From assembly GCA_016710095.1 (NCBI GenBank), contig JADJLL010000029.1:1-43784 (forward strand): a DNA stretch of 43,784 nt. Direction: 5' to 3'. Position 1 is the stretch's first letter, and each line of letters opens with the position of its first letter. Of the stretch, positions 9,789 through 17,985 are shown piece after piece. A program made the position numbers and the translations under genes. Under the pieces are notes generated by a model. The model searched no databases and was not told where the DNA came from. It saw nothing but the letters and a program-made list of their open reading frames with translations. The DNA comes from Candidatus Eiseniibacteriota bacterium (GTDB lineage: Bacteria; Eisenbacteria; RBG-16-71-46).

Positions 9789-9833
9789 TTGGACTGGGTA
9801 CAAGAGTTTCAAGAGAACTTGGACTGAATCCAA
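9789..9833. promoter_or_regulatory. Paired 15-bp operator-like repeats upstream of the tetR-type gene
   Basis: TTGGACTGGGTACAA (9789-9803) and TTGGACTGAATCCAA (9819-9833) are direct copies spaced 30 bases apart. The second is an inverted repeat TTGGA-N5-TCCAA. A TTGAAA hexamer on the minus strand lies between them. The site sits 60-110 bases upstream of the regulator start and also faces the divergent FHA gene. Size, symmetry and position fit operators for the TetR-type repressor, but this is inference. Confidence 0.6.
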
Positions 9834-9904
9834 AATCTTTGTCATGCCCTGCGGCGGGCCGCGCGGTTGAGTGCTCCTCGGGGGCGGTGTAGGTTGCCCG
9901 CGGA

Positions 9905-10471
9905 ATGAGCCCAAACACGAAGCGACCCAAGGTCATCAAGCACTGTCCCGAAGGCCACGACATGCAGATGACGTGGCGGACGTGCCCCCAGTGCACTGGG
10001 CAGGAGCCGGAGCTGATCACCAACTTCCGCGGCAACGCGGACGCGACGGTGATGTTCACTCCGGACAAGGCCCCGCTGCGCGTGGCCGACGCGCCCGTCG
10101 AGGCGGCTCCGCCGCCCCCGGCGCGGCCCAAGATCAAGGTCTGGGAGCTGGCCGTGACTTCGGGACCCCGCAAGGGTGAGCGGCTCGAGCTCGGCTTCCT
10201 TCCGGGCGCGCGCCCGCTGCGGATCGGCAAGGCGCCCAAGCCCGACCCCGTGCAGCGTCACGAGACGTTCGCGGATTCGTTCATGTCGCGCGAGCACGTC
10301 GTGTTCCTGCCGATGGGCGAGGCGTGGCTGATGCAGGACCTCAAGTCCACGAACGGCACCGCGGTCAACGGCGAGAAGTGCGAGGAGTCGTGGCTGCGGC
10401 CCGGCGACGAAGTGCGCGCCGGGCAGAGCATCTTCAAGGTCGAACTCGTCGAAAAGGACGCGCCGGCATGA
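9905..10471 (+). CDS. Zinc-ribbon-like and FHA-domain protein
   Basis: 188 residues, cytoplasmic with no signal or membrane segment. The N-terminus has a possible zinc site (C14-P-E-G-H18 and C27-P-Q-C30). A Pro/Ala linker leads to a forkhead-associated domain (about residues 80-180) with the phospho-threonine-binding residues in order: RIG, SREHVVF and STNGTAVNG. FHA domains bind phosphothreonine peptides and act downstream of Ser/Thr kinases. It overlaps the next FHA gene by ATGA, so the two are co-translated. By analogy with Fha1 of the Pseudomonas T6SS it may be the soluble reader of the neighbouring kinases (inference). Confidence 0.85.
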   Translation: MSPNTKRPKVIKHCPEGHDMQMTWRTCPQCTGQEPELITNFRGNADATVMFTPDKAPLRVADAPVEAAPPPPARPKIKVWELAVTSGPRKGERLELGFLPGARPLRIGKAPKPDPVQRHETFADSFMSREHVVFLPMGEAWLMQDLKSTNGTAVNGEKCEESWLRPGDEVRAGQSIFKVELVEKDAPA

Positions 10472-12288
10472 CGCGGCTGCGGATCGGCGGCTCCGGTGAG
10501 CCCCGCGAAGTCGAGATCGAGGGACCGTCGCTCAAACTGGGGCGCTCGCCGAACTGCGAGGTCCAGGTGAACGGCACGGGCGTGTCGCGCGAGCACGCCG
10601 AGCTGCGCCTCGACCGCGACGGCTGGAGCGTGCGCGATCTCGGCAGCAGCAACGGCACCTACGTGAACGACGAACGCGTCGACGGCGCGCGCCTCGAGCA
10701 CGGCGACGTCGTGCGGCTCGGCCCGGTCTCGACGCTCGAGCTGCTGCTCGACACCGCCGCGCCGGAGGCGCAGGGCGATGCCGACGACGCCGCGCCCGTC
10801 GAGTACGTGCCCGACGAGCCGGAAGAAGCGCCGGCGTACGACGAGGACGACGAGCCCGCCGACGAAGACGAAGAAGTCGCGCCGCCGAAGAAGACGGCCG
10901 CGAAGAAGCCGCAGAAGGGCGCGGCGTCGAAGGGCGCCTCCGGAGGCGCCTGGTGGGAAGAGTCGCGCTGGGTGCTCACGTCGACCGACGAGGACGATCG
11001 CTACGAGCTCGACCTGGTCGGCACGCGCGTCACGGTGGGGCGCGAGGACGGCGCCGGCCTCGTGATCGAGCACGAGAGCGTCTCGCGCGTGCACGCGCGG
11101 TTCGACGCCGACGGCGACGCGCTCACGCTCACCGACCTCAAGAGCGGCAACGGCACGTGGGTCAACGGTGAGCGCGTGCTGAGCAAGCCCGTCGCCGCGG
11201 GCGACGTCATTCGCTTCGGCGACTGCGAGTACACGCTCGGCTCGCGCCGCGTGTTCGCCTCGTCGCGCTTCCGCGGCCCCGTGGGCATCGCCGTGGCGCT
11301 CGTCGTCGTGGCGCTCGTCGCGTGGTTCGGCGCGACGCGCGTGCTCGAGTGGGAAGCCGGCCGCCGCGTGACGAAGCAGTTCCGCGCGCAGGCCGCCGAG
11401 AGCGTGCACGAGGGCGTGACCGCGGCGCAGGGCGGCGACGCCGACCTCGCGCGCGGACACTTCAAGCGCGCGGCCGACCTGCTCATTTTGTCCGGCATCG
11501 CGCCCGAGGGGGCGGACCCGAACAAGCCCGCCGACCTGTTCCGCGAGATCGCCGACGAGCTGCCGCGCGAGGAGCGCGACTTCGACTTCTCGTCCGTGTA
11601 CGACGCCGAGACGCTGCGCCGCAACGAGGAGTCGCTGCTCGCGCTCACGCCGCGCCAGTTCGTCGAGCACGAGCTGCGCCGCTACTGCGCCGAGCTCGGG
11701 CAGGACCCGAACCTGCCGCCGGAGTTCGTCGAGCAGGTGTGGCACCACATCGAGGAGTTCCAGTCGTACCCGGCCGGCATGCGGATCATGCTGCGGCGCT
11801 CCAAGGCGATCGAGCCGCGCATGGTCGCGATCCTCGCGAAGCACCGCCTGCCCGCCATGGTGAGCTACGTCGCGTGGGTCGAGAGCGAGCTCGATCCCAT
11901 GAAGCAGAGCCCCGCGAAGGCGCTGGGCCTGTGGCAGCTCATGGCCGAAACCGCCAAGGAGAACGGCCTCAAGGTGAACGAGGGCGACCCGGCGCACGAC
12001 GAACGCACGAACGTGGACAAGTCCACCGACGCGGCGGCGCGCTACCTCTCGACGATGCTCAAGGACCAGGGCCCCGAGTACTTCATGCTCGTGCTCGCGT
12101 CCTACAATCGCGGCCACAACGCGCTCAAGTCGGCCAAGCAGAAGGTCGACGAGCCGATGCTGAGCGCGACCCGCAAGTACTGGTATCTCGTGGAGCGCAA
12201 GCTCCTGCCCGAGGAAACCCGCAACTACGTTCCGAAGATCCTCGCGGTCCGGCTGATCGCCGAATCGCCCGAACGCTTCGGCTTCTAG
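10468..12288 (+). CDS. FHA-FHA-transmembrane-lytic transglycosylase (SLT) fusion protein
   Basis: 606 residues with an unusual order. FHA domain 1 (about 1-95) has KLGRSP, SREHAEL and SSNGTYVN. An acidic then Lys/Ala linker (105-150) follows. FHA domain 2 (about 165-270) has VGRED, SRVHARF and SGNGTWVNG. One membrane helix (271-293, GIAVALVVVALVAWF) precedes a periplasmic region ending in an SLT transglycosylase domain (about 450-600). The likely catalytic Glu is E472 in VAWVESELDP, followed by ALGLWQLM and ASYNRGHNA, the standard GEWL-fold motifs. SLT enzymes cleave the glycan strand of peptidoglycan. With FHA inside and SLT outside, a cytoplasmic phospho-signal could control local wall opening. 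Start 10468 is set by the ATGA overlap. Confidence 0.88.
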   Translation: MTRLRIGGSGEPREVEIEGPSLKLGRSPNCEVQVNGTGVSREHAELRLDRDGWSVRDLGSSNGTYVNDERVDGARLEHGDVVRLGPVSTLELLLDTAAPEAQGDADDAAPVEYVPDEPEEAPAYDEDDEPADEDEEVAPPKKTAAKKPQKGAASKGASGGAWWEESRWVLTSTDEDDRYELDLVGTRVTVGREDGAGLVIEHESVSRVHARFDADGDALTLTDLKSGNGTWVNGERVLSKPVAAGDVIRFGDCEYTLGSRRVFASSRFRGPVGIAVALVVVALVAWFGATRVLEWEAGRRVTKQFRAQAAESVHEGVTAAQGGDADLARGHFKRAADLLILSGIAPEGADPNKPADLFREIADELPREERDFDFSSVYDAETLRRNEESLLALTPRQFVEHELRRYCAELGQDPNLPPEFVEQVWHHIEEFQSYPAGMRIMLRRSKAIEPRMVAILAKHRLPAMVSYVAWVESELDPMKQSPAKALGLWQLMAETAKENGLKVNEGDPAHDERTNVDKSTDAAARYLSTMLKDQGPEYFMLVLASYNRGHNALKSAKQKVDEPMLSATRKYWYLVERKLLPEETRNYVPKILAVRLIAESPERFGF

Positions 12289-12294
12289 GACGAC

Positions 12295-13593
12295 ATGCGC
12301 CGACTCCTGCTCGCCACGACGATCCTCGCCCTGCTCGCGCCGTTCGCGTGGGCGGCTCCCGTGTCGCAGCTCGCCATCGATCACGTGTACGTGAGCGGCT
12401 CCGATCACGTCGTGTCGCTGCGTGCGTCCGACGGCGACGGGATGCCGGTCGCCGACCTCGAGCGCGAGTTCGAGATCATGGTCGACGGCAAGGGCGTGGG
12501 CGCGATCAAGGTGAGGTCGCCGTTCGACGCGGGTCCGCGCACGGTGACGGTCGTGATCGACGGCGCGCTGCTGCAGCCGTCGTCGGACGCGCGGCCGTTC
12601 GTCGAAGGCGTGCTGCAGGCGCTCGCGAACCAGCTCTCGCCGGGCGACCGCGTGCGCGTGGTGAGCGCCGGCCCGAAGGTCTCGATGCTCGAGTGGAACT
12701 CCGCGACGCTCAAGGCTTCGCCCGGCGAGCCGCGCAAGCTCGCGCAGGACGGCGGCGCGAAGCTGTTCGACGCGCTCGAAGAGGGCGCGCGCGCCGCGGC
12801 CGCGAGCCGCACGGCGTCGTCGGGCCTGCTGATCGTGATCACGCGCGGCGCCGACCAGGGCAGCGGCCGCCGCATGGCGGACGTGCTCGCGCGCTGCACG
12901 GTGGGCGAGGGCGTCACGTCGGTCGCCGTCGCGCTGCTCGAGGACGGCGGCGACGCGAAGGCCGCCGACAAGCTCGACCGCCTCGCCGGCGTCACGCACG
13001 GCCTCATGCGCCGCACGCCCGCCGTGGGCGGCGCCGCGCAGGACTTCGCGACCGCCGCGCTCGCGCTGTCGCGCCGCTACGAGCTGCGCTTCCGCCCGCT
13101 CGAGTACGACCGCGGCGAGGACCGTCACTCGGTCGAGGTGCGCATGGCCGGCGGCGGCGCCGGACCGCAGGCGACGCAGGCGTACCGGCTGTCCGAGGTC
13201 TCGGACTCGCCCTGGTGGAAGAGCGTCTGGGTTTGGGTGATCGTGCTGGTCGCGATCGGCGCGGCCGCCGCGGTGCTGCTGATGTCGCGCCGCCGCTCGA
13301 TCGGCCTGCTCGTGATCTCGGGCGGGGACGACGAGGGCACGTGGTTCGAGCTGTTCGACCTGCCGCTCACGCTCGGCTCGGCGCTCCAGAACGACGTACT
13401 GCTGGTCGGCGAAGGCGTTTCGCGCAATCACTGCGTGCTCGAACGCGAAGGCCGCGAGGTGGTGCTGGTGGACACGAACTCGGAAAAGGGCACTTTCGTG
13501 AACGACGAACGCATCCGTCGTCAGGTGCTCGCGGATGAAGATCGCATTCGCATCGGGGACCAGCTCGAACTGGTCTACGAAGCACGCCGCTGA
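12295..13593 (+). CDS. Periplasmic VWA-like domain, membrane helix and cytoplasmic FHA domain protein
   Basis: 432 residues. A signal peptide (MRRLLLATTILALLAPFAWA) leads to a VWA-like fold of about 190 residues, with hydrophobic strands such as TVTVVIDGALLQ and SSGLLIVITRGAD. The usual DxSxS metal site is replaced (IDGALLQPS), so metal binding is doubtful. A membrane helix (about 307-330, VWVWVIVLVAIGAAAAVLLM) is followed by RRR, which places the C-terminus in the cytoplasm. The FHA domain there (about 340-430) contains SRNHCVLE and NSEKGTFVND. It starts 6 bases after the FHA-SLT gene and so is in the same operon. It could be the periplasmic scaffold paired with the transglycosylase (inference). 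Confidence 0.8.
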   Translation: MRRLLLATTILALLAPFAWAAPVSQLAIDHVYVSGSDHVVSLRASDGDGMPVADLEREFEIMVDGKGVGAIKVRSPFDAGPRTVTVVIDGALLQPSSDARPFVEGVLQALANQLSPGDRVRVVSAGPKVSMLEWNSATLKASPGEPRKLAQDGGAKLFDALEEGARAAAASRTASSGLLIVITRGADQGSGRRMADVLARCTVGEGVTSVAVALLEDGGDAKAADKLDRLAGVTHGLMRRTPAVGGAAQDFATAALALSRRYELRFRPLEYDRGEDRHSVEVRMAGGGAGPQATQAYRLSEVSDSPWWKSVWVWVIVLVAIGAAAAVLLMSRRRSIGLLVISGGDDEGTWFELFDLPLTLGSALQNDVLLVGEGVSRNHCVLEREGREVVLVDTNSEKGTFVNDERIRRQVLADEDRIRIGDQLELVYEARR

Positions 13594-13689
13594 CGGCCGC
13601 GCGCACTCCGACATTGCGCGAGCGGGCCGCGGCCCGCATGCTGCGCGTTCGAGTGCACGCCGGACCCCCACGGAGAGGGCTTTGAACAC

Positions 13690-15750
13690 ATGGCGATGAA
13701 CAAGGACTTCGGTGCGTTCGAGCTGAAGGAGAAGATCGGCAGCGGCGGCATGGCGTCCGTGTACCTCGCCGTGCAGAAGTCGCTCCAGCGCCCGGTCGTG
13801 CTCAAGATCCTGTATCCGCACCTCGCGGAGGACGAGAAGCTCCTCCAGCGCTTCGAGCGCGAGGCGCGCGCCGCCGCCATGATGCGCCACGAGAACATCA
13901 TCCAGGTCATCGACTGCGGACGCCACGACGACGTGGCGTACATCTGCATGGAGTTCGTCGAGGGCATGGACCTGCAGAAGTGGATCAGCGCGCACGGCAC
14001 GCCGCCGATCGAGATGGCGCTGCTCATGATGCGCGACATCTGCCGCGGCCTCGAACACGCGCACGGGCACCGCATCATCCATCGCGACATCAAGCCCGCG
14101 AACATCATGCTGACGCCCGACGGCACCATCAAGATCATGGACTTCGGGCTCGCGCGCTCGGGCAGCGAGACGAGCACGCAGATGACGATGGTCGGCTCGG
14201 TGATGGGAACGCCCGCGTACATGTCGCCCGAACAGGCGACGGGCGAGAAGGTCGACGAACGCTCCGACATCTTCTCGGCCGGCGTGGTGGCGTACGAGCT
14301 GCTCGGCGGGCAGCGCCCGTTCAGCGGCGACTCGTACAGCACCGTGCTGCGCGCGATCCTCACGGTCGAGCCGCCGGACGTGACGCACTTCAATCCGCTC
14401 GTGCCCGAGGACGTCGCGACGATCGTGCGCAACATGCTCCAGAAGGACGTGAGCAAGCGCTACGAGACGATCGCGCAGGCGCGCCAGGAACTCGAAGCCG
14501 TGATCGAGCAGCTCGGGCTGCTTCGCGGCAAGGACCTGCTGCGCGACTACGCGCTCGATCCGCAGACGGTCGGCGACCGCTGGCGCAAGAAGCGCCTCTC
14601 TCGCCACATGGACCAGGGCCTGTACTTCGAGAACATGGGCCTCGGCAAGATCGACGACGCGCTGCTCGAGTTCCGCCGCGTGCTGCATCTCGATCCCGAG
14701 AACAACACCGCGCGCGACCACGTGAAGAAGCTCGAGCGTGAGCGCGAGAAGCTGATCTCGAAGCCGCCCGCGCCCGTGGATCCCAAGGTCGCCGAAGCCG
14801 CCGCCCAGAAGCAGGCGAAGAAGGACGCGAAGGCCGCCAAGGCCGCGAAGGCGCCCGCAGAAGACGGCGCCGGAGGCGCCGGGCCTGCCAAGAAATCGCT
14901 GCCGCTGCCCGCGATCATCGGCGGCGCCGTGGCGCTGATCGCCGTGATCGTGTTCGCGGTCATGCGCGTGACGGACGGTGGCCGTTCCGCGGCGCCGGAG
15001 ACTCCCGCGATCGAAGCGCCCGCGACGCAGGCCGAAGCTCCGCCCGCGGCGATCGAGACGCCGGCCGAGAAGCCGGCCGACAAACCCGTCGAGCCCGCGA
15101 CCACGGCCGCGACCACGAACACGGCCGTGAAGCCGCCCGCGACGATGGCCGCGACGACGAACGCTCCCGCGAAGCCGCCCGCGACCGCGGCGGCGACGAC
15201 GAACGCGACGACGAACGCTCCCACGAAGCCCGCGAAGACGCCGGTGCCCGCGACGACCGCCGCGACCACGAACGCTCCGGCGAAGCCGCCGGCGAGCGCC
15301 GCGGCCGGCATGGGCACGCTCGTGATCCAGGCGAACCCGTTCGCCGCCACGTTCACCGTGGACGGCGAGGCGAAGGGCGCGAACCAGAAGCAGGTGTCCG
15401 TGCCCGTGAAGCCCGGCTCGCACACGATCAAGATCACGCACCCCTCGCTCGGCGAGAAGAGTTGGACCGTCGAGGTGGCCGCGGGTGCGACCAAGGAGCT
15501 GACGCACGACTTCCTCGCCGCCTCCACCAGCGCCGTGAGCGTCACCACGAGCGGTGGCTGGGCCGAGATCTACGTGGACGGCGTTTCGGTGGGCAAGAGC
15601 ACGCCGTTCGTCGTCACCGGGCTGCTGCCCGGCGCGCACGAGATCTCCGTGGTGCGCGACGGCTACACCGTCGAAGGCGGAGCCCAGAAGGTGACGCTCA
15701 AGGCCGGCCAGCAGGCGAACGTTTCGTTCAAGCTGAAGGCGAAGAAGTAG
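13690..15750 (+). CDS. Membrane Ser/Thr protein kinase with periplasmic PEGA-like tail
   Basis: 686 residues. The N-terminal kinase (about 8-275) is complete: glycine loop IGSGGMASVY, catalytic lysine K39 in VVLKIL, HRDIKPANIML with the catalytic Asp near 133, DFGLA, and TPAYMSPEQ. A TPR-like stretch follows (ENMGLGKIDDALLEFRRVLH), then one membrane helix (about 407-428). The periplasmic part begins with a Thr/Asn/Ala/Pro-rich linker containing repeated TTNAPAKPPA units and ends in two PEGA-like modules (VDGEAKGANQK; YVDGVSVGKSTPF). The architecture resembles PpkA/PknB-type receptor kinases: a signal outside and threonine phosphorylation inside. It lies directly downstream of three FHA genes, its likely substrates or readers. 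ATG 13696 is an alternative start. Confidence 0.92.
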   Translation: MAMNKDFGAFELKEKIGSGGMASVYLAVQKSLQRPVVLKILYPHLAEDEKLLQRFEREARAAAMMRHENIIQVIDCGRHDDVAYICMEFVEGMDLQKWISAHGTPPIEMALLMMRDICRGLEHAHGHRIIHRDIKPANIMLTPDGTIKIMDFGLARSGSETSTQMTMVGSVMGTPAYMSPEQATGEKVDERSDIFSAGVVAYELLGGQRPFSGDSYSTVLRAILTVEPPDVTHFNPLVPEDVATIVRNMLQKDVSKRYETIAQARQELEAVIEQLGLLRGKDLLRDYALDPQTVGDRWRKKRLSRHMDQGLYFENMGLGKIDDALLEFRRVLHLDPENNTARDHVKKLEREREKLISKPPAPVDPKVAEAAAQKQAKKDAKAAKAAKAPAEDGAGGAGPAKKSLPLPAIIGGAVALIAVIVFAVMRVTDGGRSAAPETPAIEAPATQAEAPPAAIETPAEKPADKPVEPATTAATTNTAVKPPATMAATTNAPAKPPATAAATTNATTNAPTKPAKTPVPATTAATTNAPAKPPASAAAGMGTLVIQANPFAATFTVDGEAKGANQKQVSVPVKPGSHTIKITHPSLGEKSWTVEVAAGATKELTHDFLAASTSAVSVTTSGGWAEIYVDGVSVGKSTPFVVTGLLPGAHEISVVRDGYTVEGGAQKVTLKAGQQANVSFKLKAKK

Positions 15751-15846
15751 TCCGATCGTCGCACCGCTGTGACGGGACGCGTTCGGCGTCGTCCCATATG
15801 GCGAGACGCACATGACGTCGTCCACGTGTCAGCCAAGGAGGCTCCG

Positions 15847-16851
15847 ATGCGATCCCCGCTGTTGATGCTTTTCCCCGCGGCGCTGTCGCTTCTGCTGCTC
15901 GCCGCGCCCGCACCTCACGGCGGCGCCGCTTGGGCGGCGTCCCCGGTGCTCGAGTCCGCGCAACAGAAGTACGACAACGCCCAGTTCGCCGAGGCCGTCG
16001 CGCAGCTGCGCGAGGCGCTCTCGTCCGGACAGGTGGCCGGCGCCGACCAGGTCGCCGCGCGCGCGCTGCTCGCACGCTGCCTCGTGAAGTCGGGCAACCG
16101 GCTCGAAGCCAAGCAGGCGTTCAAGTTCGTGCTGCGTCAGCAGCCGAACTGGCGCCCCGATCCCAACACCGCCGGTCCGGACGAGCAGGAAGTCTTCCAG
16201 ATCGCGCAGCGCGAGCTGACGGCCGAGCAGATCGAAGCCGGCAACAGGATTCCCGCGAGCCTCTCGTTCGCGTTCGGCAGCGGCTCCGGCGACAACAAGG
16301 ACATGGCGGAGATCGCCGTGGCCGGCGGCGGCAAGGACAAGTACGACGTGAAGCCGCAGATCGGCGGCGCCGTGCGCTTCCCCGTGTCGCAGAACTGGTC
16401 GGTCGAGTTCGAGCTGCAGCGCCTGCGTGCGACGAACAAGGACGCCTTCGTGGCGCCGAACACCGCGCTGTACGAGATCACGGCGTACCCGCTGTCCCTG
16501 AGCCTCTATCGCTCGATGTGGTCGAACCGCTGGCTCCGCGTGAACGCGTTCGCGGGCGCCGGCATTCTTTCGTCGGCCATTTCGAAGATCGACCTGAAGT
16601 TCGGCGCCGTTCCGCTGACCGTCTCGGGCCAGACGAACGGTTCGTACCTCCACGCGGGCCTCGAAAGCGAAGTGCTGATGGGCCGCCGTCTCGCGCTCAC
16701 GGGCCGGGTGCTCGGCCGCTCCGCCAAGGCTTCCGACGTGCTCGACGAATTCGGGTTCGACGCCTACGGCAGCGCTTCGCTCAAGAACCGCGAGATCGAC
16801 TTCAACGGCGTCGCCATGACCCTCGGTCTGCGCGCCTACATCGGCTACTGA
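15847..16851 (+). CDS. TPR head and outer-membrane beta-barrel protein (paralogue 1)
   Basis: 334 residues. A signal peptide (to about AWA-29) leads to a TPR-like head (SAQQKYDNAQFAEAVAQLRE ... LLARCLVKSGNRLEAKQAF). The C-terminal ~200 residues are alternating beta strands ending in RAYIGY; a terminal aromatic residue after such strands is the usual outer-membrane barrel signal. The start at 15847 is fixed by AAGGAGG. It is followed 41 bases later by a close paralogue, and a third lies at 19210. I do not recognise a named family. By position it may be the outer-membrane partner of the adjacent PEGA kinase (inference). Confidence 0.7.
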   Translation: MRSPLLMLFPAALSLLLLAAPAPHGGAAWAASPVLESAQQKYDNAQFAEAVAQLREALSSGQVAGADQVAARALLARCLVKSGNRLEAKQAFKFVLRQQPNWRPDPNTAGPDEQEVFQIAQRELTAEQIEAGNRIPASLSFAFGSGSGDNKDMAEIAVAGGGKDKYDVKPQIGGAVRFPVSQNWSVEFELQRLRATNKDAFVAPNTALYEITAYPLSLSLYRSMWSNRWLRVNAFAGAGILSSAISKIDLKFGAVPLTVSGQTNGSYLHAGLESEVLMGRRLALTGRVLGRSAKASDVLDEFGFDAYGSASLKNREIDFNGVAMTLGLRAYIGY

Positions 16852-16892
16852 TCCGCCCGCCGGCTCCGGCCGGCGCGCAAGGAGGCTTCCGC

Positions 16893-17918
16893 ATGATTCG
16901 CAGGACGCTGTTCGGATCGGGGCTCGGGTGCGCGATCGCGCTCCTTCTGCTCATTGCGACGGTGACCGTCGGGATGCCGCACGACGCGGCCGCCCAGGGG
17001 AACCCGATCGCGCAGGCGCAGCAGCAGTACGACGGCGGCAAGTTCGCCGAGGCGCTCCTCACGGTGCGCAACGCGATCTCCACCGGCGCCGTGATGGGTT
17101 CCAACGTGATCGGCGCGCGCGAGCTGATGGCGCGCTGCCAGGTGAAGGTCGGGGATGCGGCCGGCGCTCGCGCGACGTTCCTGCAGATCCTCCGGCTCGA
17201 TCCGCAGTACCGCATCGACGACGTGCGCACGCCGCCCGACGAAGTCGCGGTGTTCAAGCAGGCGCTCGCGGCCTTCGAGGCCGAGCAGCTGCAGGCGAAG
17301 CAGCGCATCCCGGCCAGCGTCGCGGGATTCGTCGGCATCGGCTCGGGCAGCAACGAGGACATCGGCGAGTACGTCGCGATCGGCGGTGGCGACAAGAAGT
17401 TCGACAACAAGACCATGTTCGGCATGAGCGTCCGCTTCCCGCTCGCGCCGCGCTGGTCGCTCGACCTCGAACTGCAGCGCTTCCGCGCCACGAACCAGGA
17501 TTCGTTCACCGTGACCGGGTCCGGCCGCGGCGAGTACGAACTGACCGCGACGCCGATGGTCGTGAGCGTGGTGTACCTCGTGCGCGACACGGGCAAGCTG
17601 CGCGCGAACGTGTTCGTCGGAGCGGGCCCGATGCTGAACTCCTACGCCTCGGACAAGTTCCTGCTCTTCGGCGGCATCCCGATCAAGACCACCGACACGA
17701 AGACCGGCCGCTACCTGCACGCCGGTCTCGAGGGCGAGTACGCGCTCGGCTCGAAGCTCGCGCTCACGGGCCGCGTGCTGTTCCGCTCGGCGACGGCGGC
17801 GAAGATGTACGACGGACTGACGTTCACGCAGTACGCGACGGGCAACCTCGGCGACCGCGACATGAACTTCTCCGGCTACGGCCTCTCGTTGGGGCTGCGC
17901 GGATATGTCGGCTACTAG
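16893..17918 (+). CDS. TPR head and outer-membrane beta-barrel protein (paralogue 2)
   Basis: 341 residues, with the same design as the genes at 15847 and 19210: signal peptide ending DAAAQG, TPR-like head (AQQQYDGGKFAEALLTVRNA), then barrel strands (WSLDLELQRFRATNQ, YLHAGLEGEYALGSKLALTG) and a terminal Tyr (GLRGYVGY). AAGGAGG lies 7 bases before ATG 16893. It ends in TAG, whereas both paralogues end in TGA. The first base after the stop is the first base of an IS element, so the stop codon and the native 3' end may have been altered by the insertion. Confidence 0.7.
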   Translation: MIRRTLFGSGLGCAIALLLLIATVTVGMPHDAAAQGNPIAQAQQQYDGGKFAEALLTVRNAISTGAVMGSNVIGARELMARCQVKVGDAAGARATFLQILRLDPQYRIDDVRTPPDEVAVFKQALAAFEAEQLQAKQRIPASVAGFVGIGSGSNEDIGEYVAIGGGDKKFDNKTMFGMSVRFPLAPRWSLDLELQRFRATNQDSFTVTGSGRGEYELTATPMVVSVVYLVRDTGKLRANVFVGAGPMLNSYASDKFLLFGGIPIKTTDTKTGRYLHAGLEGEYALGSKLALTGRVLFRSATAAKMYDGLTFTQYATGNLGDRDMNFSGYGLSLGLRGYVGY

Positions 17919-17940
17919 GTTGTGCTCGGAAGATTGGTGA
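17919..17940. repeat. Left terminal inverted repeat of the IS
   Basis: 22 bases, an exact reverse complement of 19112-19133. Confidence 0.9.
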
Positions 17941-17946
17941 GGAAAT

Positions 17947-17975
17947 CGGGCGGTCACCTCCACGGTGGCCGCCCG
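17947..17975. terminator. Hairpin inside the left end of the IS
   Basis: A 12-bp stem, CGGGCGGTCACC with GGTGGCCGCCCG (one G-T pair), has a 5-base loop and is followed on the plus strand by CTTCATTTGTT. It lies between the left repeat and the transposase stop. It could stop transcripts entering from the barrel gene and end the transposase transcript. Confidence 0.55.
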
Positions 17976-17985
17976 CTTCATTTGT

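Noticed and set aside
13622..13637. 16-base perfect palindrome GCGGGCCGCGGCCCGC before the kinase gene
   Set aside because: It has no loop and no T-run. In DNA this GC-rich, such palindromes are frequent, so I do not call it a terminator or operator.
10258..15825. An 1855-codon open frame antisense to the FHA and kinase genes
   Set aside because: The composition is low-complexity Arg/His/Ala/Val and it shadows clearly functional genes on the other strand.
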